Shown piece after piece: positions 1-10,244 of a stretch of DNA of 64,000 nt; position 1 is the stretch's first letter; each line of letters opens with the position of its first letter. Location of the stretch: assembly GCA_028564925.1 (NCBI GenBank), contig CM053028.1, positions 629,137,750 through 629,201,749 on the forward strand, in the 5' to 3' direction. The stretch is from Lithobates sylvaticus. Lineage: Eukaryota > Chordata > Amphibia > Anura > Ranidae. Under the pieces are notes generated by a model. That model was given only the letters and a program-made list of their open reading frames with translations. It was not told the origin of the DNA and did no database searches. Made by a program: the position numbers and the translations under genes.

Positions 1-1418
1 TCTGGGGATCTGGCTTCCTACAAGCTTTTCAATCAAGTTGAACACTTTTCTCCAGAATGAACATATTCTGGGACAATCCAACCAGATGTTGAGGCAAGAC
101 GTGATGGGGTGTAGTACCATCTCAAGATGATTTTAAGGCTTGCTTCTATTAGTGTTTTGTTTAGGATGCTCTTGAAAGAGTTGAAGCTTTCTTTCTGCCA
201 TACCCCCAGATCCCAATGGAATTGGAAGTCTGACTCCCATTGTTGCATGTAGGGTGACTTAGTAGATGGAGAGGTAAGTGACGAGTAAACTATCGATATC
301 CCCCCCCCCCCCCCCCCCTTTGGTCCATGGCTTGACCACACCATAGTTCGTATTCAATAAATTGTGGTGGGAGGGGTTTATCCTTCCAGATTTTTTGTAG
401 AAAGTGTGAGATCTGTCCAAATCTGAAATTTTCTGAGTTTGGTAGATCTCATTTTTTGGCACAATAGGAAAGGATGATAGGGCCTGCTGCTGTGAAAAAA
501 AAAATGTCTGATTTGGTATAGCCCCTTATCCAGCCACCATTTAAATGCTTGGATATTTTGTCCTGGAGGAAAGGCAGGGTTATTGAATATACGTGTGGGA
601 GAGGGTAGGGGCCATGATGGGGGGGGGGGGGGGGTTTCAGGTTTGACCTGAGTAGATAGTCAAGGGTGAATTGAGGTACTGCCTGCCTTTCAATATGGAC
701 CCAGTCTGGTTTCTCATATATCAAATAGATCACTGAGAGTTGAGCTATTCTGGCTGCTAAGTAATATTTGTGGAGTTGGGGTAACCCTAGGCCCCTTTTT
801 TGTCTATGTAAATAAAGTGTTTGTTGTGGAATCCTGTAGCCTGCCTTCCCCCAAGTAAATTTGAGAATTTTGCTTTGAAACAATTTAATGTGTTCTCTTT
901 TAATAGGGATTGGTAGTGATCGTAACAGGTAGAGGAGTCTGGGGAGCAGCGTCATCTTTACAGAATTGATGCTCCCGAGCCAAGATAGATTGAGTTTGGA
1001 CCATGTTATGAGATCCTGCTCCAGTTTCCGGTACATGGGAGGATAGTTACTATTGTAAAGATTTTCGACTTTAGCTGTTAGGTTGATACCTAGATATTTA
1101 ATGGAGGAAGAGCTCCATTGGAATTTAAAGTTATTGCGTAGGATGTCCACGGTGTCAGGGTGAAGGGAGATGTTAAGAGCCGTGACTTAACGTAATTTAC
1201 CTGGAGACCAGATATCTTGGAGAATTTGTGTAGGGATTGGCATAGGTTAGGTAGGGTAGTAATCGAGGAGGTGAGGAAAAGGAGTATGTCGTCTACAAAG
1301 AGGCCATATTTGTGGACCTGAGACCCACATTTGACACCCTGAATGCTGGGGTTTTGTCGGATGGAAATGGCGAGTGTTTCAATAGCTATTGCAAAAAAAT
1401 AGGTGGGATAAAGGACAG
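1..1418 (-). pseudogene. LINE A ORF2, RT palm/thumb to C-terminal domain
   Basis: Continuation of LINE A downstream of the inserted LINE A2. The palm resumes near 1418 with FAIAIETLAISIRQNPSIQG and HKYGLFVDDILLFLTSS; the second residue of the catalytic box is Val rather than Ala. At 449-1150 a 233-codon stretch gives [40 protein letters not shown] and LKFTWGKAGY, the thumb and post-RT region of the L1 group. At 33-344 a further stretch matches the region before the Cys/His motif of the related LINE B. G-runs near 620 and 302 shift the frame. Confidence 0.85.
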
Positions 1419-1435
1419 CCTTGCCTGGTACCTTT

Positions 1436-3040
1436 TTTTTTTTTTCCATAAAGATTTTATTAAACTTTTCAATACGGTACAGGAACAAGCAGAGATGAAA
1501 CAAAGTACAGATTAATACATATAAGACACAACGCATATGAGTGCTGTACAGTTTTTACATCGTTAGTAGGCATAAATGTAGCACACGCTCCTCTACAGTT
1601 GCATAATGGGAGAGTCCGTTAGATGGAGCTTTAATTGTTTGGGTCTGGTTAACGAGTATCCTGGCTATTTTCTTTGGTGTGCTAGGTACCTAGTGCAAGG
1701 CACCTGTAAGATAGAGATAGAAGAGGAAGGGAAGAAAAGCCTGGGAAATTAGAGAGGGGGGGACAGAGCGTGGGAGAACATCGGGGGGGGCGAGGGGGGG
1801 TCAGGGAGGGATATGGGGAAGGGGGGTAGGGGGGGGGGGGGGAAATGTAGGGGAGGGGAGATCCAGGGGAGTGACCACTCGGACAGATTGCTTTCGACAA
1901 TGGAGAGGGTGAGGGAATGGATGATTTTCGCCTAATCGGAAGGGATATGTTGTTTATATTCGGGAGTTGTTTTGAAGTGTAACCAACAGGCCCATGTGGT
2001 CGAGAAAGTCTCCACTCTCTCCTGGGAAATGTGAATCAGCTCCTCCATGTCACAGATTCTAGAGACCGTCAGAAACCATTCTTTCAGCGAGGGGCTTTGG
2101 GTGGTACGCCAGTGTCTGGGAATACAGACTCTAGCAGCGTTGATCAAGTGCATGGCTAGAGATTTGTAGTATGTTCTCCTGGGGAGTGACGTGTGGTGCA
2201 GGAGGAACTGTGCCGGTGTGTAATTGAGGGGGTACGTGGTAATCGAGGAGGTAAGTCTATGGACTTCCCTCCAAAAGGTTTGGATATGGGTGCATTCCCA
2301 CCATATGTGAATCATGGTCCCAACTTCAGTATTGCACCTCCAGCACACGTTGGGGGTAGATGGTGAAAACTTGTGTAGAAGGGATGGCGTTCTATACCAT
2401 CTAGTGAGCACTTTGTATCCGTTCTCCTGGATGGCGATATTCAAGGAGCCCCTATGTGCGTATTCGTGCACTCTAGACCATTCTGCGGGCGTCAGGGGGT
2501 GAGATAGGTCCCTATTCCAAGACTCTTGAGATGGGGAGAGGGGGAGGTCTCCAGGTTCATTCAAAAGGTTGTAGAGGAGGGAGATAAGGTGTCTCTGAGG
2601 AATCTTATTGTGACAGAGAGCCTCGAACGGGGTGAGGTGTCTTGTCCAGTTGGCAGTTCTGGAATGCGTGGATAGGAAGTGGCAGATTTGCCTGTAGGTC
2701 CAGAAGGAAAAGGATGAGGTATTCGAAATATTCCTGAGATCTTCTACCGAGGCGAGCTTGCCTTCGGGGAAGAATTGGGTAGCAAGGACTTCTTGGAAGG
2801 GCCATTCCTGTTTAAGGAAAGAGGGATTCTCCCCTGGAGGAAAGTCTGGGTTTCCTCTCAGTGTGGTCAATGGACCGGGGGAGGAAGCTAGGAGTCTGCT
2901 AGCCTGGGGGTTCCTAAGGAGCATCAAAGAGGTGTAGATAAAGGGGTGTGGGGTTAAGGTCGTGGGCCATTGTCCTGGGAGTAGCCATGGAAGGAGATGT
3001 AGTGGGGTAGGTGAAAACGCGTTTTCGAGAGAGACCCAGA
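1436..3040 (-). mobile_element. LINE A2: 5'-truncated L1-like insertion with 17-bp TSD, nested in LINE A
   Basis: Begins with a T-run at 1433-1446 (poly(A) tail in minus sense) and ends at 3040. The 17-bp target-site duplication CCTTGCCTGGTACCTTT occurs at 1419-1435 and 3041-3057. About 0.5 kb of 3' UTR (1450-1930, rich in G-runs on the plus strand) precedes the C-terminal 331 codons of ORF2. The family differs from LINE A: the Cys/His motif is CWRC...HIWWEC, as in LINE E. The 5' end is lost, the usual outcome of target-primed reverse transcription. Confidence 0.93.
1932..2927 (-). pseudogene. LINE A2 ORF2 C-terminal fragment
   Basis: Open for 331 codons from MMLLRNPQASRLLASS to the stop after KQHIPSD. 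It covers the post-thumb region with GNPDFPPG, LTPFEALCHNK, the CX2C-X7-H-X4-C motif CWRCNTEVGTMIHIWWEC and the terminal INAARVCIPRHWR block shared by L1-like ORF2 proteins. There is no RT or endonuclease because the copy is 5'-truncated. The still-open frame implies a fairly recent insertion. Confidence 0.85.
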
Positions 3041-3057
3041 CCTTGCCTGGTACCTTT

Positions 3058-4870
3058 AGCTATGGATATTGGTTTCAAATAGTATCCTTGGATTTTAATA
3101 TGAGCTTTAGGATTTGAGTAGAGAGTTTGCATCAAGCCCATGAATTTGTCGCCAAAACCCCAGCGTTCCAGGATCACAAAGATACACAGCCAAGAGACCA
3201 AATCAAAGACCTTTTGAAGGTCTAGGGAAAGAAACATGCCTGATTGTTTAGGGCCCCAGTTCCAACCTGTTTGAAGGATGGAGACTATGTTGATGGCTCT
3301 CCTGATCTGATCAGGATTCTGTCTTCCTGGAATGAACCCCACTTGATCCTTATGTATATATCGGTTGATGAAAGAACCCAGACGATTCGCTAAAATTTTG
3401 GTGAGGATTTTCAAGTCGCTATTGATGAGAGAGATGGGTCTGTAATTACAAACTTCTGGGTTTTTGTCCGGTTTCAGTATTACTGCAATAAAGGCAGTGT
3501 TAAGATGAGGACCAAGTGGGGTTCCCTGCATCTTTGTGTTAAGAAATTTAGTCAGATGGGGGGACAGGATAGAGGTGAATGTCTTGTAGTAGGGATTTGA
3601 AAGACCATCTGGGCCCGGCGCTGAGCCCGACTTAAGGGCTTTAATAACTTCCCGGACCTCTTCTACTGAGAAGGGGTCTTCCATAATTTCTTTATGGTCT
3701 GTGGATAGAGAGGGGATAGGGAGTGTGTCGAGATACTCTGAGATAAGTGTCATGTCTTTGTTGTCATGGGGACTATAAAGTTTGGAGTAGAAGTCATGGA
3801 ATACCTCAAGGATTTTGGTTGGGTTAGCTGAGGTGCCTTGTCCTGGGATTCTAATTTTGGACATTGCAAATGAGTGGAGTTTAGGTGTTAATTTAGAGGC
3901 CAGCATGGAGCCCAACCTATCACTCTGGGTGTAGAATTTGTTTTTGCTCCATTGTATCTGTTTTTCAGCCTTCACTGTGAGGGCAAGGTTGAGCTCCAAT
4001 CTGGTCTTGTCAAGTTGGATCCTCAGTGATTGAGAGGGATGTCATTTGTGCTGATAACGCAAGGAGGAGTATTCACCATCTAGACTCTTTATGTCAGCTT
4101 CTGTTTCTCGTTTAATTTGAGTGGTCATTTTGATAATTTCTCCTCGTATAAACGTTTTGTTTGCTGCCCACAAGGTTTCTTCTGAGATCCCCTCTGTTTT
4201 GTTAATGGTAAAGTACTCTTTAAGGGATTTCTCTAGCATCTGTACTCTTACTGGGTCAGAGAGTAGGGATTCATTTAATCTTCAGTGCCCTGTTCCTGGT
4301 TTCTGATATCGCCTGTGCAGTGACATGGACACAGGTGAGTGGTCAGATAAAACTGTATCATGAATTCTCAATGAGATGATAAGAGGGATAGTGTGGGTCT
4401 GGACTAGCAGGTGGTCAATCCTAGCGTATAAGTTGTGGGGACTGAAGAAATGTGAAAAGTCATGTTTACCTGGGTTAAGTTCTCTCCAGACATCAGCCAT
4501 GCCTTGAGCATGGATACGTTTGGCAATTTTGAGGCTCTCTCTGGTCGGTCTGGTGAGTTGAGAAGAAGGGGTTCTAGATCTGTCTAGAGCCTGGTCAAAG
4601 GCGGAGTTGGAGCCCCCCCCAAATATGACTGTGCCCTCCAGACTTGGGGAGAGGGAATCAAATAGGTGTTTGACAAAGGTGGCTTGACCTTTATTAGGTG
4701 CGTAGTAGGAAATCAGGGTGTAGAGGTTTCCCTCAATTGTTCCCTTTACCAGGATAAATCTGCCCTCTGGGTCCTTTACTTCTGAGATTAAGGAAAAATT
4801 GCAAGATTTGGCAAAGACAATGGCTACCCTTTTAGTCTTGTTTTCTGCACTTGCTAAAAATAAATTGGGG
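3058..4870 (-). pseudogene. LINE A ORF2, endonuclease to RT palm
   Basis: Translates in pieces. An APE-type endonuclease C-terminal half lies around 4282-4500 (start MADVWRELNPG; Arg-Ile-Asp then Ser-Asp-His). A linker follows at 4042-4239, then an RT N-terminal half at 3058-3999 starting MELNLALTVKAEKQIQWSK. RT blocks visible are [32 protein letters not shown] and SLDLQKVFD. The reading frame changes between the EN and RT parts. Reading stops at GTRQG because LINE A2 is inserted there. No function is expected. Confidence 0.85.
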
Positions 4871-5440
4871 AATATACTGCAGCTAACAGAATCAACTGCC
4901 TGCCTGTAGTATATTAAGAAGAGAACAACAGGAACGGTCTGCAGTGAGATCTAGCTAAACTGGATACAGTATACTGAATATACTGCAGCTAACTGAATGT
5001 ACTGCCTGCATGTAGTATATTAGGAACAGAACAACAGGAACAGTCTGCAGCAAGATCTAGCTGCATAGGATACAGTACTGAATATACTGCAGCTAACTGA
5101 ATGTACTACCTGCCTTTAGTATATTAGGAACAGAACAACAGGGACAGTCTGCAGCGAGATCTAGCTGCACAGGATCAACTGCCTGCCTGTAGTATATTAG
5201 AAACTCAGCAGTATATATACTATACTGCAGTTAACTGAATGAACTGCCTGCCTGTAGTATATTAGGAACAGAACAACAGGAACGGTCTGCAGCGAGATCT
5301 AGCTGCACAGGATACAGTACTGAATATACTGAAGCTAACTGAATGAACTGCCTGTCTGTAGTATATCAGGAAAAGTACACAGGAACGCTCTGCAGTGAGA
5401 ACCACACTAAATATACTGGAGCTAACTGAATCAATTGTCT
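4871..5440. repeat. Tandem repeat, ~105-bp unit, about 5.5 copies
   Basis: Units start near 4871, 4977, 5081, 5218, 5323 and 5410. Each has the shape AATATACTGCAGCTAACTGA, then ACTGCCTGCCTGTAGTATAT, then GGAACGGTCTGCAGCGAGAT. Spacing is about 104-106 bp except for one 137-bp unit carrying a local insertion and a short last unit. It abuts LINE A on the left and a (CT)n tract on the right. Together with 5631-5715 it resembles the promoter-plus-minisatellite layout of the hAT copy at 44108. Confidence 0.9.
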
Positions 5441-5467
5441 GCTCCATCTTTCTAAATACCATTAAAT

Positions 5468-5483
5468 GACTCTCTCTCTCTCT

Positions 5484-5567
<84 letters not shown>

Positions 5568-5571
5568 ACTG

Positions 5572-5623
<52 letters not shown>

Positions 5624-5630
5624 TCTCTGC
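5468..5630. repeat. (CT)n microsatellite
   Basis: Two long CT runs, 5468-5563 and 5577-5628, are interrupted by GCCACTGTGCCC. The apparent Arg/Glu or Ser/Leu reading frames here are artefacts of the repeat. Confidence 0.97.
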
Positions 5631-5715
5631 CGGGACACACTACACACAGCCGGCATGCAGGCGGCCTTATATAGTGTGGGGAGTGTACTTAATCCCCTGA
5701 GCTATAATTTGCCAA
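5631..5715 (-). mobile_element. hAT-related promoter fragment
   Basis: Read on the minus strand this gives AATTATAGCTCAGGGGATTA, CCCCACACTATATAAGG and a GTGTAGTGTGTCC tail. It is collinear with 44365-44450 of the hAT copy there, including the TATATAA box. It is truncated on both sides, with no terminal inverted repeat. Confidence 0.6.
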
Positions 5716-6293
5716 AGGCACCCTCGACTCAAACTCAAAGCTCATTCCTAATCTTTACATGTCCTTCTTCCTCCTCAACTTTGATGTGTCTCTCTGAGTG
5801 GCTCTGGTGTCTGTGAATAAAGATAAGAGTGGAGCCCCCTGTACTGAGATATATGAGAGACCCTAGAGAGTGTGCGTGGGGGAGACTGGTCACGTCTCTT
5901 GGCTGGTAACACACAATGACAAGAGGTGAGGAGGAGAGCCAGAGTCTAATAGATGCTGATGGCTCCTGACTCCCCCACTGGGCACATACTGTCTCCCCAT
6001 TACTGTCTACTGACAGAGGAGAGGGGAGAAGAAAATGTTGTTGTAGTGACTGAACAAGGAGAATCTGGGACTCTTCTCTGGATTTAGTGTTTATTCCTCA
6101 CCAGTGCTGATCTCTGGAGCGATTTCCCCCCTCCTTACACCAATCATGACTCATCATAGAAACTCCTTCCTTATTTTCAACTTTAACAGTAACTTGCCTT
6201 CACCCTAGATAGAACAGCATAATATATTTAAACAGAGTATGATGTATAATGGAAAGAGTAGAATGTTGAAATGCAATTTTTAGTCCCTCCTAC
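5716..6293. other. Non-coding stretch, probably intron of the zinc-finger relic
   Basis: No gene, RNA or clear repeat is visible. It lies on the 3' side of the zinc-finger exons on the minus strand, so it is likely intron or flank of that relic. No C2H2 finger motif was found in it. Confidence 0.4.
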
Positions 6294-6612
6294 CTGATCC
6301 TCCTGAAGGATCACCTGATGTTCCTGTGTGGAGTCATTGGAATACAGAGGCCAGGGACATCTCTCTGGGGGATTTCTGTTACTGGATCCATCTGTAGGAA
6401 ACACACACACACACACACACACACACTGAATACATTTTTTTCTATGTCTTTATATCAGAGGATGTGTGTATCTAGGTGGATCCTCAATACAATAAATTAA
6501 AATCTCCTTTTACTTGGTGATGTTAGGGTTGGCTGGCTCTCCATCATGACCTCATTTACTGATCCTTATGTCTTTCAAAATATTCCCACTCCTTTGCATG
6601 GGAGACTGTTCT
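6294..6612 (-). pseudogene. Relic of a KRAB-like C2H2 zinc-finger gene (two exons)
   Basis: On the minus strand, 6612-6514 reads as the end of a KRAB-like box (EWEYFERHKDQ, then after a stop and frame change EVMMES and TLTSP). A GTAAAAGG donor follows at the 6513 side. A short intron holding a (GT)n tract ends in TTTCCTACAG at 6397-6392. A 98-nt exon (6391-6294) then reads DGSSNRNPPERCPWPLYSND and STQEHQVILQEDQ, followed by a GTAGGAGG donor. This KRAB-like to DGSSNRNPPERCP junction is typical of amphibian zinc-finger gene predictions, from memory. The in-frame stop shows decay, and no finger exon is present. Splice sites of the second exon are intact. Confidence 0.65.
6401..6426. repeat. (AC)n microsatellite
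   Basis: A simple AC tract inside the short intron of the zinc-finger relic. Confidence 0.95.
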
Positions 6613-6859
6613 TGAAATATGGGATGACTTTTAAACACTGCAACACACTGATTAAAACACAGCAATGTTATACTTCTGGTTCTGGCGCCGTGTGAGGATG
6701 GAGTGATCTGTCACGGCTCCCGCTCCCCTCCGCTCATCAGTATCCATATTGCACGTCACAACAGTGGCTTCTACGGGTGGTATCCTGAGGGTCAGAAGGA
6801 CCGTTTTGTGGAGCACACCGCTCCTCGCCCCACACAGGCTCCCCGCAGCATCCTCCCTG
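6613..6859. other. Unclassified GC-rich segment
   Basis: Lies between the zinc-finger relic and LINE C. A plus-strand frame (6703 onward) stays open into LINE C but matches nothing I recognise. No splice or promoter signal decides its nature. Confidence 0.3.
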
Positions 6860-7150
6860 GGCAGTATGACCATTTTAACAATGGCCGCCCTCCCAAACCA
6901 GGAAAAATAACCGGCATTCCAAAATTTTAGATCTTTCTCTATCGCCTGGAGAAGAGGTGGAAAGTTTGCCTCAAAGATTAGTGAGGTCAGCCAAATACCT
7001 AGATATTTCAGAGCTGTCTCTTCCCATTTAAAATGGCAATTTTCTTGTGTTCTAGCCAGTGTTTTAGGGGATATGTTGATATTCATTGCTTCTGTTTTAC
7101 TTACGTTTCTTTTGAGGTTGGAGATAAAGCCATACTGAGCAAAATCTTTT
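6860..7150 (-). mobile_element. LINE C (left part): L1-like ORF2 fragment
   Basis: Minus-strand coding gives DFAQYGFISNLKRNVSKTEA, ALKYLGIWLTS and WFGRAAIVKMVILP, the post-palm region of an L1-like RT. It continues directly from LINE C right part at 16451-17262: the interruption lies between LLK and DFAQYG and is LINE B. The copy is truncated at about 6860 against an unrelated GC-rich segment. Confidence 0.85.
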
Positions 7151-7870
7151 TTTTCTTTCAATAGATTTTTATTAAATTTTCGAAAAATCATAAAAGCACA
7201 ATACAATGGCAATACAGGTAACCAGAAATCCAAACAATCATTATAACAGTATAACGGATAACACGTGGTACAATCTAGGTCGTTTAGGACGTGTCTCAAG
7301 AGTAATGCCCAGGGTAAACAAGCCCGGACAGAGAGAACACCTCCCCCCAGCCCGGCACCCCTGACGGGAACTAGCTGTGCCGTGCTGCGAAAAGTGTCCC
7401 CTCCCATTCGGGCCCGGGCACCCAGGGACAAGACCTGAGATAGAAAAATCTCGTCCAGTTAACTGAGTTTAAGTTGACAAATAAAAAGGGGATATCATAC
7501 AAGTTTGCCCGTAAGACAGTAAGCATGTGTAGAAAATCTGTCGATTGCGAGTAAAACAATAAATGGTAGATCACCTAGAGACATGGGATAAAAAATATAA
7601 AACAAAAATCCTATCAGAGACCTAACACTAGTTCCCAATAAAAGGTAGGCAAACAGATAAATCAAAGATAGTCATCTATTTTGATAAAAACAATAGAAGG
7701 CTTATGTGAAAAAAAAAACAAGCGGTACCGTCATATAACCTGTATGTCAGGCCTCAAGAAAAAGCAGTAAAAGGTAAAGAGAGAAAAGGAAAGAAGATAG
7801 AGGTGAAAAAGGAGAAGGAGGCGCTAAAGAAAGAATAACAGTGCAAATCTCTTTCACCAGCGGCACCCGG
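7151..7870 (-). other. LINE B 3' UTR and A-tail
   Basis: Follows the C-terminal ORF2 remnant and ends in a T-run at 7147-7154 (A-tail in element sense). It contains GAAAATTTAATAAAAATC-like AT-rich sequence near 7160-7180, which probably supplied the 3' cleavage signal. No further gene is visible. Confidence 0.6.
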
Positions 7871-8124
7871 TACAAAGCTAGTCAATGGTTGGTATAGATA
7901 GATATCCAATCCAGGGAGACCAAATAGCATCATGTTTAGCGGTGAAGTCAAGGAGTATACTAGCTGTTTTTTCCTGAGTCATGATCCAATAGATCTTTCT
8001 TTTGACCAGAAAAAAGAGAGACAGATGGTGTTTTCCATGCCCGTGCTATCGTGAGTTTGGTACCAAGAAGTATGAACTGAATGAGTCTTTGGGTTAATTT
8101 GGGTGCATTGGAGCATGGAAAATT

Positions 8125-10021
8125 TTACAGGGCAATGTGAGGCGATTGCTGGATTGGTATACCAGTAATTTTCCTAATGATGTGGAATATTTTGTTCCAT
8201 AAACCCCTGATCTTGGGGCATTCCCACCAAACATGTAACATGGACCCCACAAGTCCGCAGTCACGGAAGCATAAAGGAGAAGATTCAGGATAGATTTTGG
8301 AAAGTCTCAATGGGACCATATACCACCTCATGAGGGTCTTCAGATTAGCTTCAATTAAAGTGATGTTTAAAAATCCCTTTGAGGCAGAGATAGAGGCTCT
8401 ATGCCAGTCTGCTATATTCCATGTATGTTGTAGATCATTTTCCCATTCTTTCATATAGAGTGTCTTAGTATCAGCATGAGCAAGTGATTGGTAAATTACT
8501 GTAATCCCACCCCTTTGTTCCTCAGTATGACCACACCATCTTTCATAATCCGTGACCGAGAGAGATTTAGACGTTGGAGGAAGAAGAGACCGGATAAAGT
8601 GGGCAATTTGTCTGTAGCGGAATCTTTCCGCGTTTGGCATGTCGAGCTTGTTAATAAAATGAGCCATAGTGAGGGGGCCCCTGGTGTCAGTGAAGTGTCC
8701 TATCATATACATCCCTTTATCCAACCACCATTGAAAGGCTTTGATGTCTATTCCAGGAGGGAATAGAGGATTACGGAACAGGTGGGACAACGGTTGCCAA
8801 TGTGAGACTAGCCGAGGATTGGACTTGAGAGAGTCCCATAATGTAAGCGAGTGGGATAGTGTAGGGACCATGACGGCAGGTCTAGATCTGGCAGAGGACC
8901 AAAGGATATAATCCAGAGTGTACTGAGGGATAGCTTGTCTCTCCATATGTACCCAATCTGGGTGTTCAAATTTAGAGTAGATGGTGGACAATTGAGCAAG
9001 TTGTGCCGCCTGATGATACCATAGGAGATTGGGAACCCCCAAACCTCCCTGCTTCCTGTGTCTATATAGGGTGCTTCTCGCCAGTCTATGTCCTTTTCCA
9101 CCCCATATAAATTTTACAATTTTGGACTGAAACTTCCGTAGGTGATCTTTTAGGATAGGAATAGGAAGGGATCGGAAAAAATAAAGGATGCGGGGAAGGA
9201 GGGTCATTTTTACAGAGTTAATTCTACCCAACCACGAGAGACCTAATGTATCCCAGTATTTTAAGTCTGCCTCAAGTTTAAGATATAGAGGGGGAAAGTT
9301 CGCCTTATAGAGAGAGTCTATGGATGCCGTGAGGTTGATGCCCAGGTAAGGAATCATAGATGTCCCCCAACTAAATCGAAAACTTTCCTTGAGCTGTGAA
9401 ACAAGGGAGTCTGGTAAATTCGCATTAAGTGCCATAGATTTTGAGAAGTTAACCCTAAGTCCAGAAACTTCGCCAAAGTCATCAAGAACCTTGCACAAGT
9501 TAGGTAAGGAGATGAGTGGAGAAGTGATGAAAATTAACATGTCATCAGCAAAAAGAGCACATTTGTGGACTTGCAGGCCGCAGCGTACTCCGTGTATATC
9601 GGGATTGTCCCGTATAGCAATAGCAAGTGTCTCGATGACCATGGCAAATACCAAGGGGGATAGGGGACAGCCATGCCTAGTACCTTTGGAGATTCGGAAA
9701 GGCTGTGAGTACTGTCCTTGCATTTTGATTTGAGCACTTGGCGAGGAATATAAAGCATTTATCATATTTAGAAAGGAATTGCCAAAGCCCCATTTTTGAA
9801 GTAGAGGGAACATAAAGGACCAGGAGACAGAGTCAAATGCCTTCATTAAATCCAAGGAGAGTAATAAGCCCTGTTGTGAAGTTCCTTTATCCCAGCCAGA
9901 TTTCAGGAGCGAAATTACATCTATGGTTCTTCTGATCTGGTCTGGACCCTGTCTCCCGGGAATAAATCCTACTTGGTCCTTGTGGACATACTGGCCAATA
10001 AACGAGGATAGTCTGTTTGCA
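8125..10021 (-). pseudogene. LINE B ORF2, RT palm to C-terminal Cys/His domain
   Basis: The 576-codon open stretch from [14 protein letters not shown] (8125-9855), preceded by about 55 further codons of coding similarity ([18 protein letters not shown]), covers the RT palm. It shows [20 protein letters not shown] (His where the family usually has Gln) and an intact [10 protein letters not shown] catalytic box. The thumb ([20 protein letters not shown]) and the variant Cys/His motif [18 protein letters not shown] follow. Beyond 8125 the frame is lost, with remnants to about 7870. It is disrupted upstream by the LINE J insertion. Confidence 0.9.
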
Positions 10022-10244
10022 AGGATTTTTGTTAAAAATTTATTTAATGATATTAATGATATAGGGCGATAGTTAGTGATACAACTTTTGTGTCTTTACC
10101 GGGTTTCGGTATCACTGTGATGAAAGCCGAATTAATAGAAGTGTCAAGATGATTCAGTAATTAGTTGGTCTGACGGTTGGTACGTGTCTGGGCCTTTGCG
10201 GATCAAGTTAAAGAATCTGGCTAGATGCAGGGAGAAAGTATTGT
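10022..10244 (-). repeat. Direct repeat, left copy, flanking the LINE J fragment
   Basis: Matches 11225-11413 over nearly its whole length. Shared landmarks are AGGATTTTTGTTA, GATATAGGGCGATAGTTAGT, CTTTACCGGGTTTCGGTATC and GCGGATCAAGTTAAAGAATC. The left copy carries an extra ~40 nt near 10152-10190. Both copies encode the same RT segment ([21 protein letters not shown]), so host RT sequence was duplicated around the insertion. Confidence 0.88.

Larger units (their letters stand above)
1..4870 (-). mobile_element. LINE A: L1-like non-LTR retrotransposon, 5'-truncated, runs off left edge
   Basis: Minus-strand ORF2 of an L1-like element, read from an endonuclease remnant at about 4870-4300 (YARIDH near 4400, LSDHSP just after) through the RT fingers and palm (SAPGPDG near 3620, [13 protein letters not shown] near 3440, KGTRQG near 3060). 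It resumes at 1418 and continues to the Cys/His-region precursor near position 1. The RT box reads FVDD instead of FADD. The frame is broken in several places and holds G-run slippage at 302-318 and 619-636. It is interrupted by LINE A2. The protein would nick DNA and reverse transcribe its own RNA at the target. The 5' part is missing beyond 4870, where a tandem repeat begins. This is a dead copy. Confidence 0.9.

Noticed and set aside
1682-1900. Pro/Ser-rich minus-strand frame in LINE A2 3' UTR
   Set aside because: Produced by G-runs on the plus strand; lies after the ORF2 stop of the element.
5452-5816. Open frames rich in Arg-Glu or Ser-Leu
   Set aside because: They come entirely from the (CT)n microsatellite.
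6703-6930. Plus-strand frame with GFYGWYPEGQKDRFVEHTAP
   Set aside because: Matches nothing I know, runs into antisense LINE C, and has no promoter or splice evidence.
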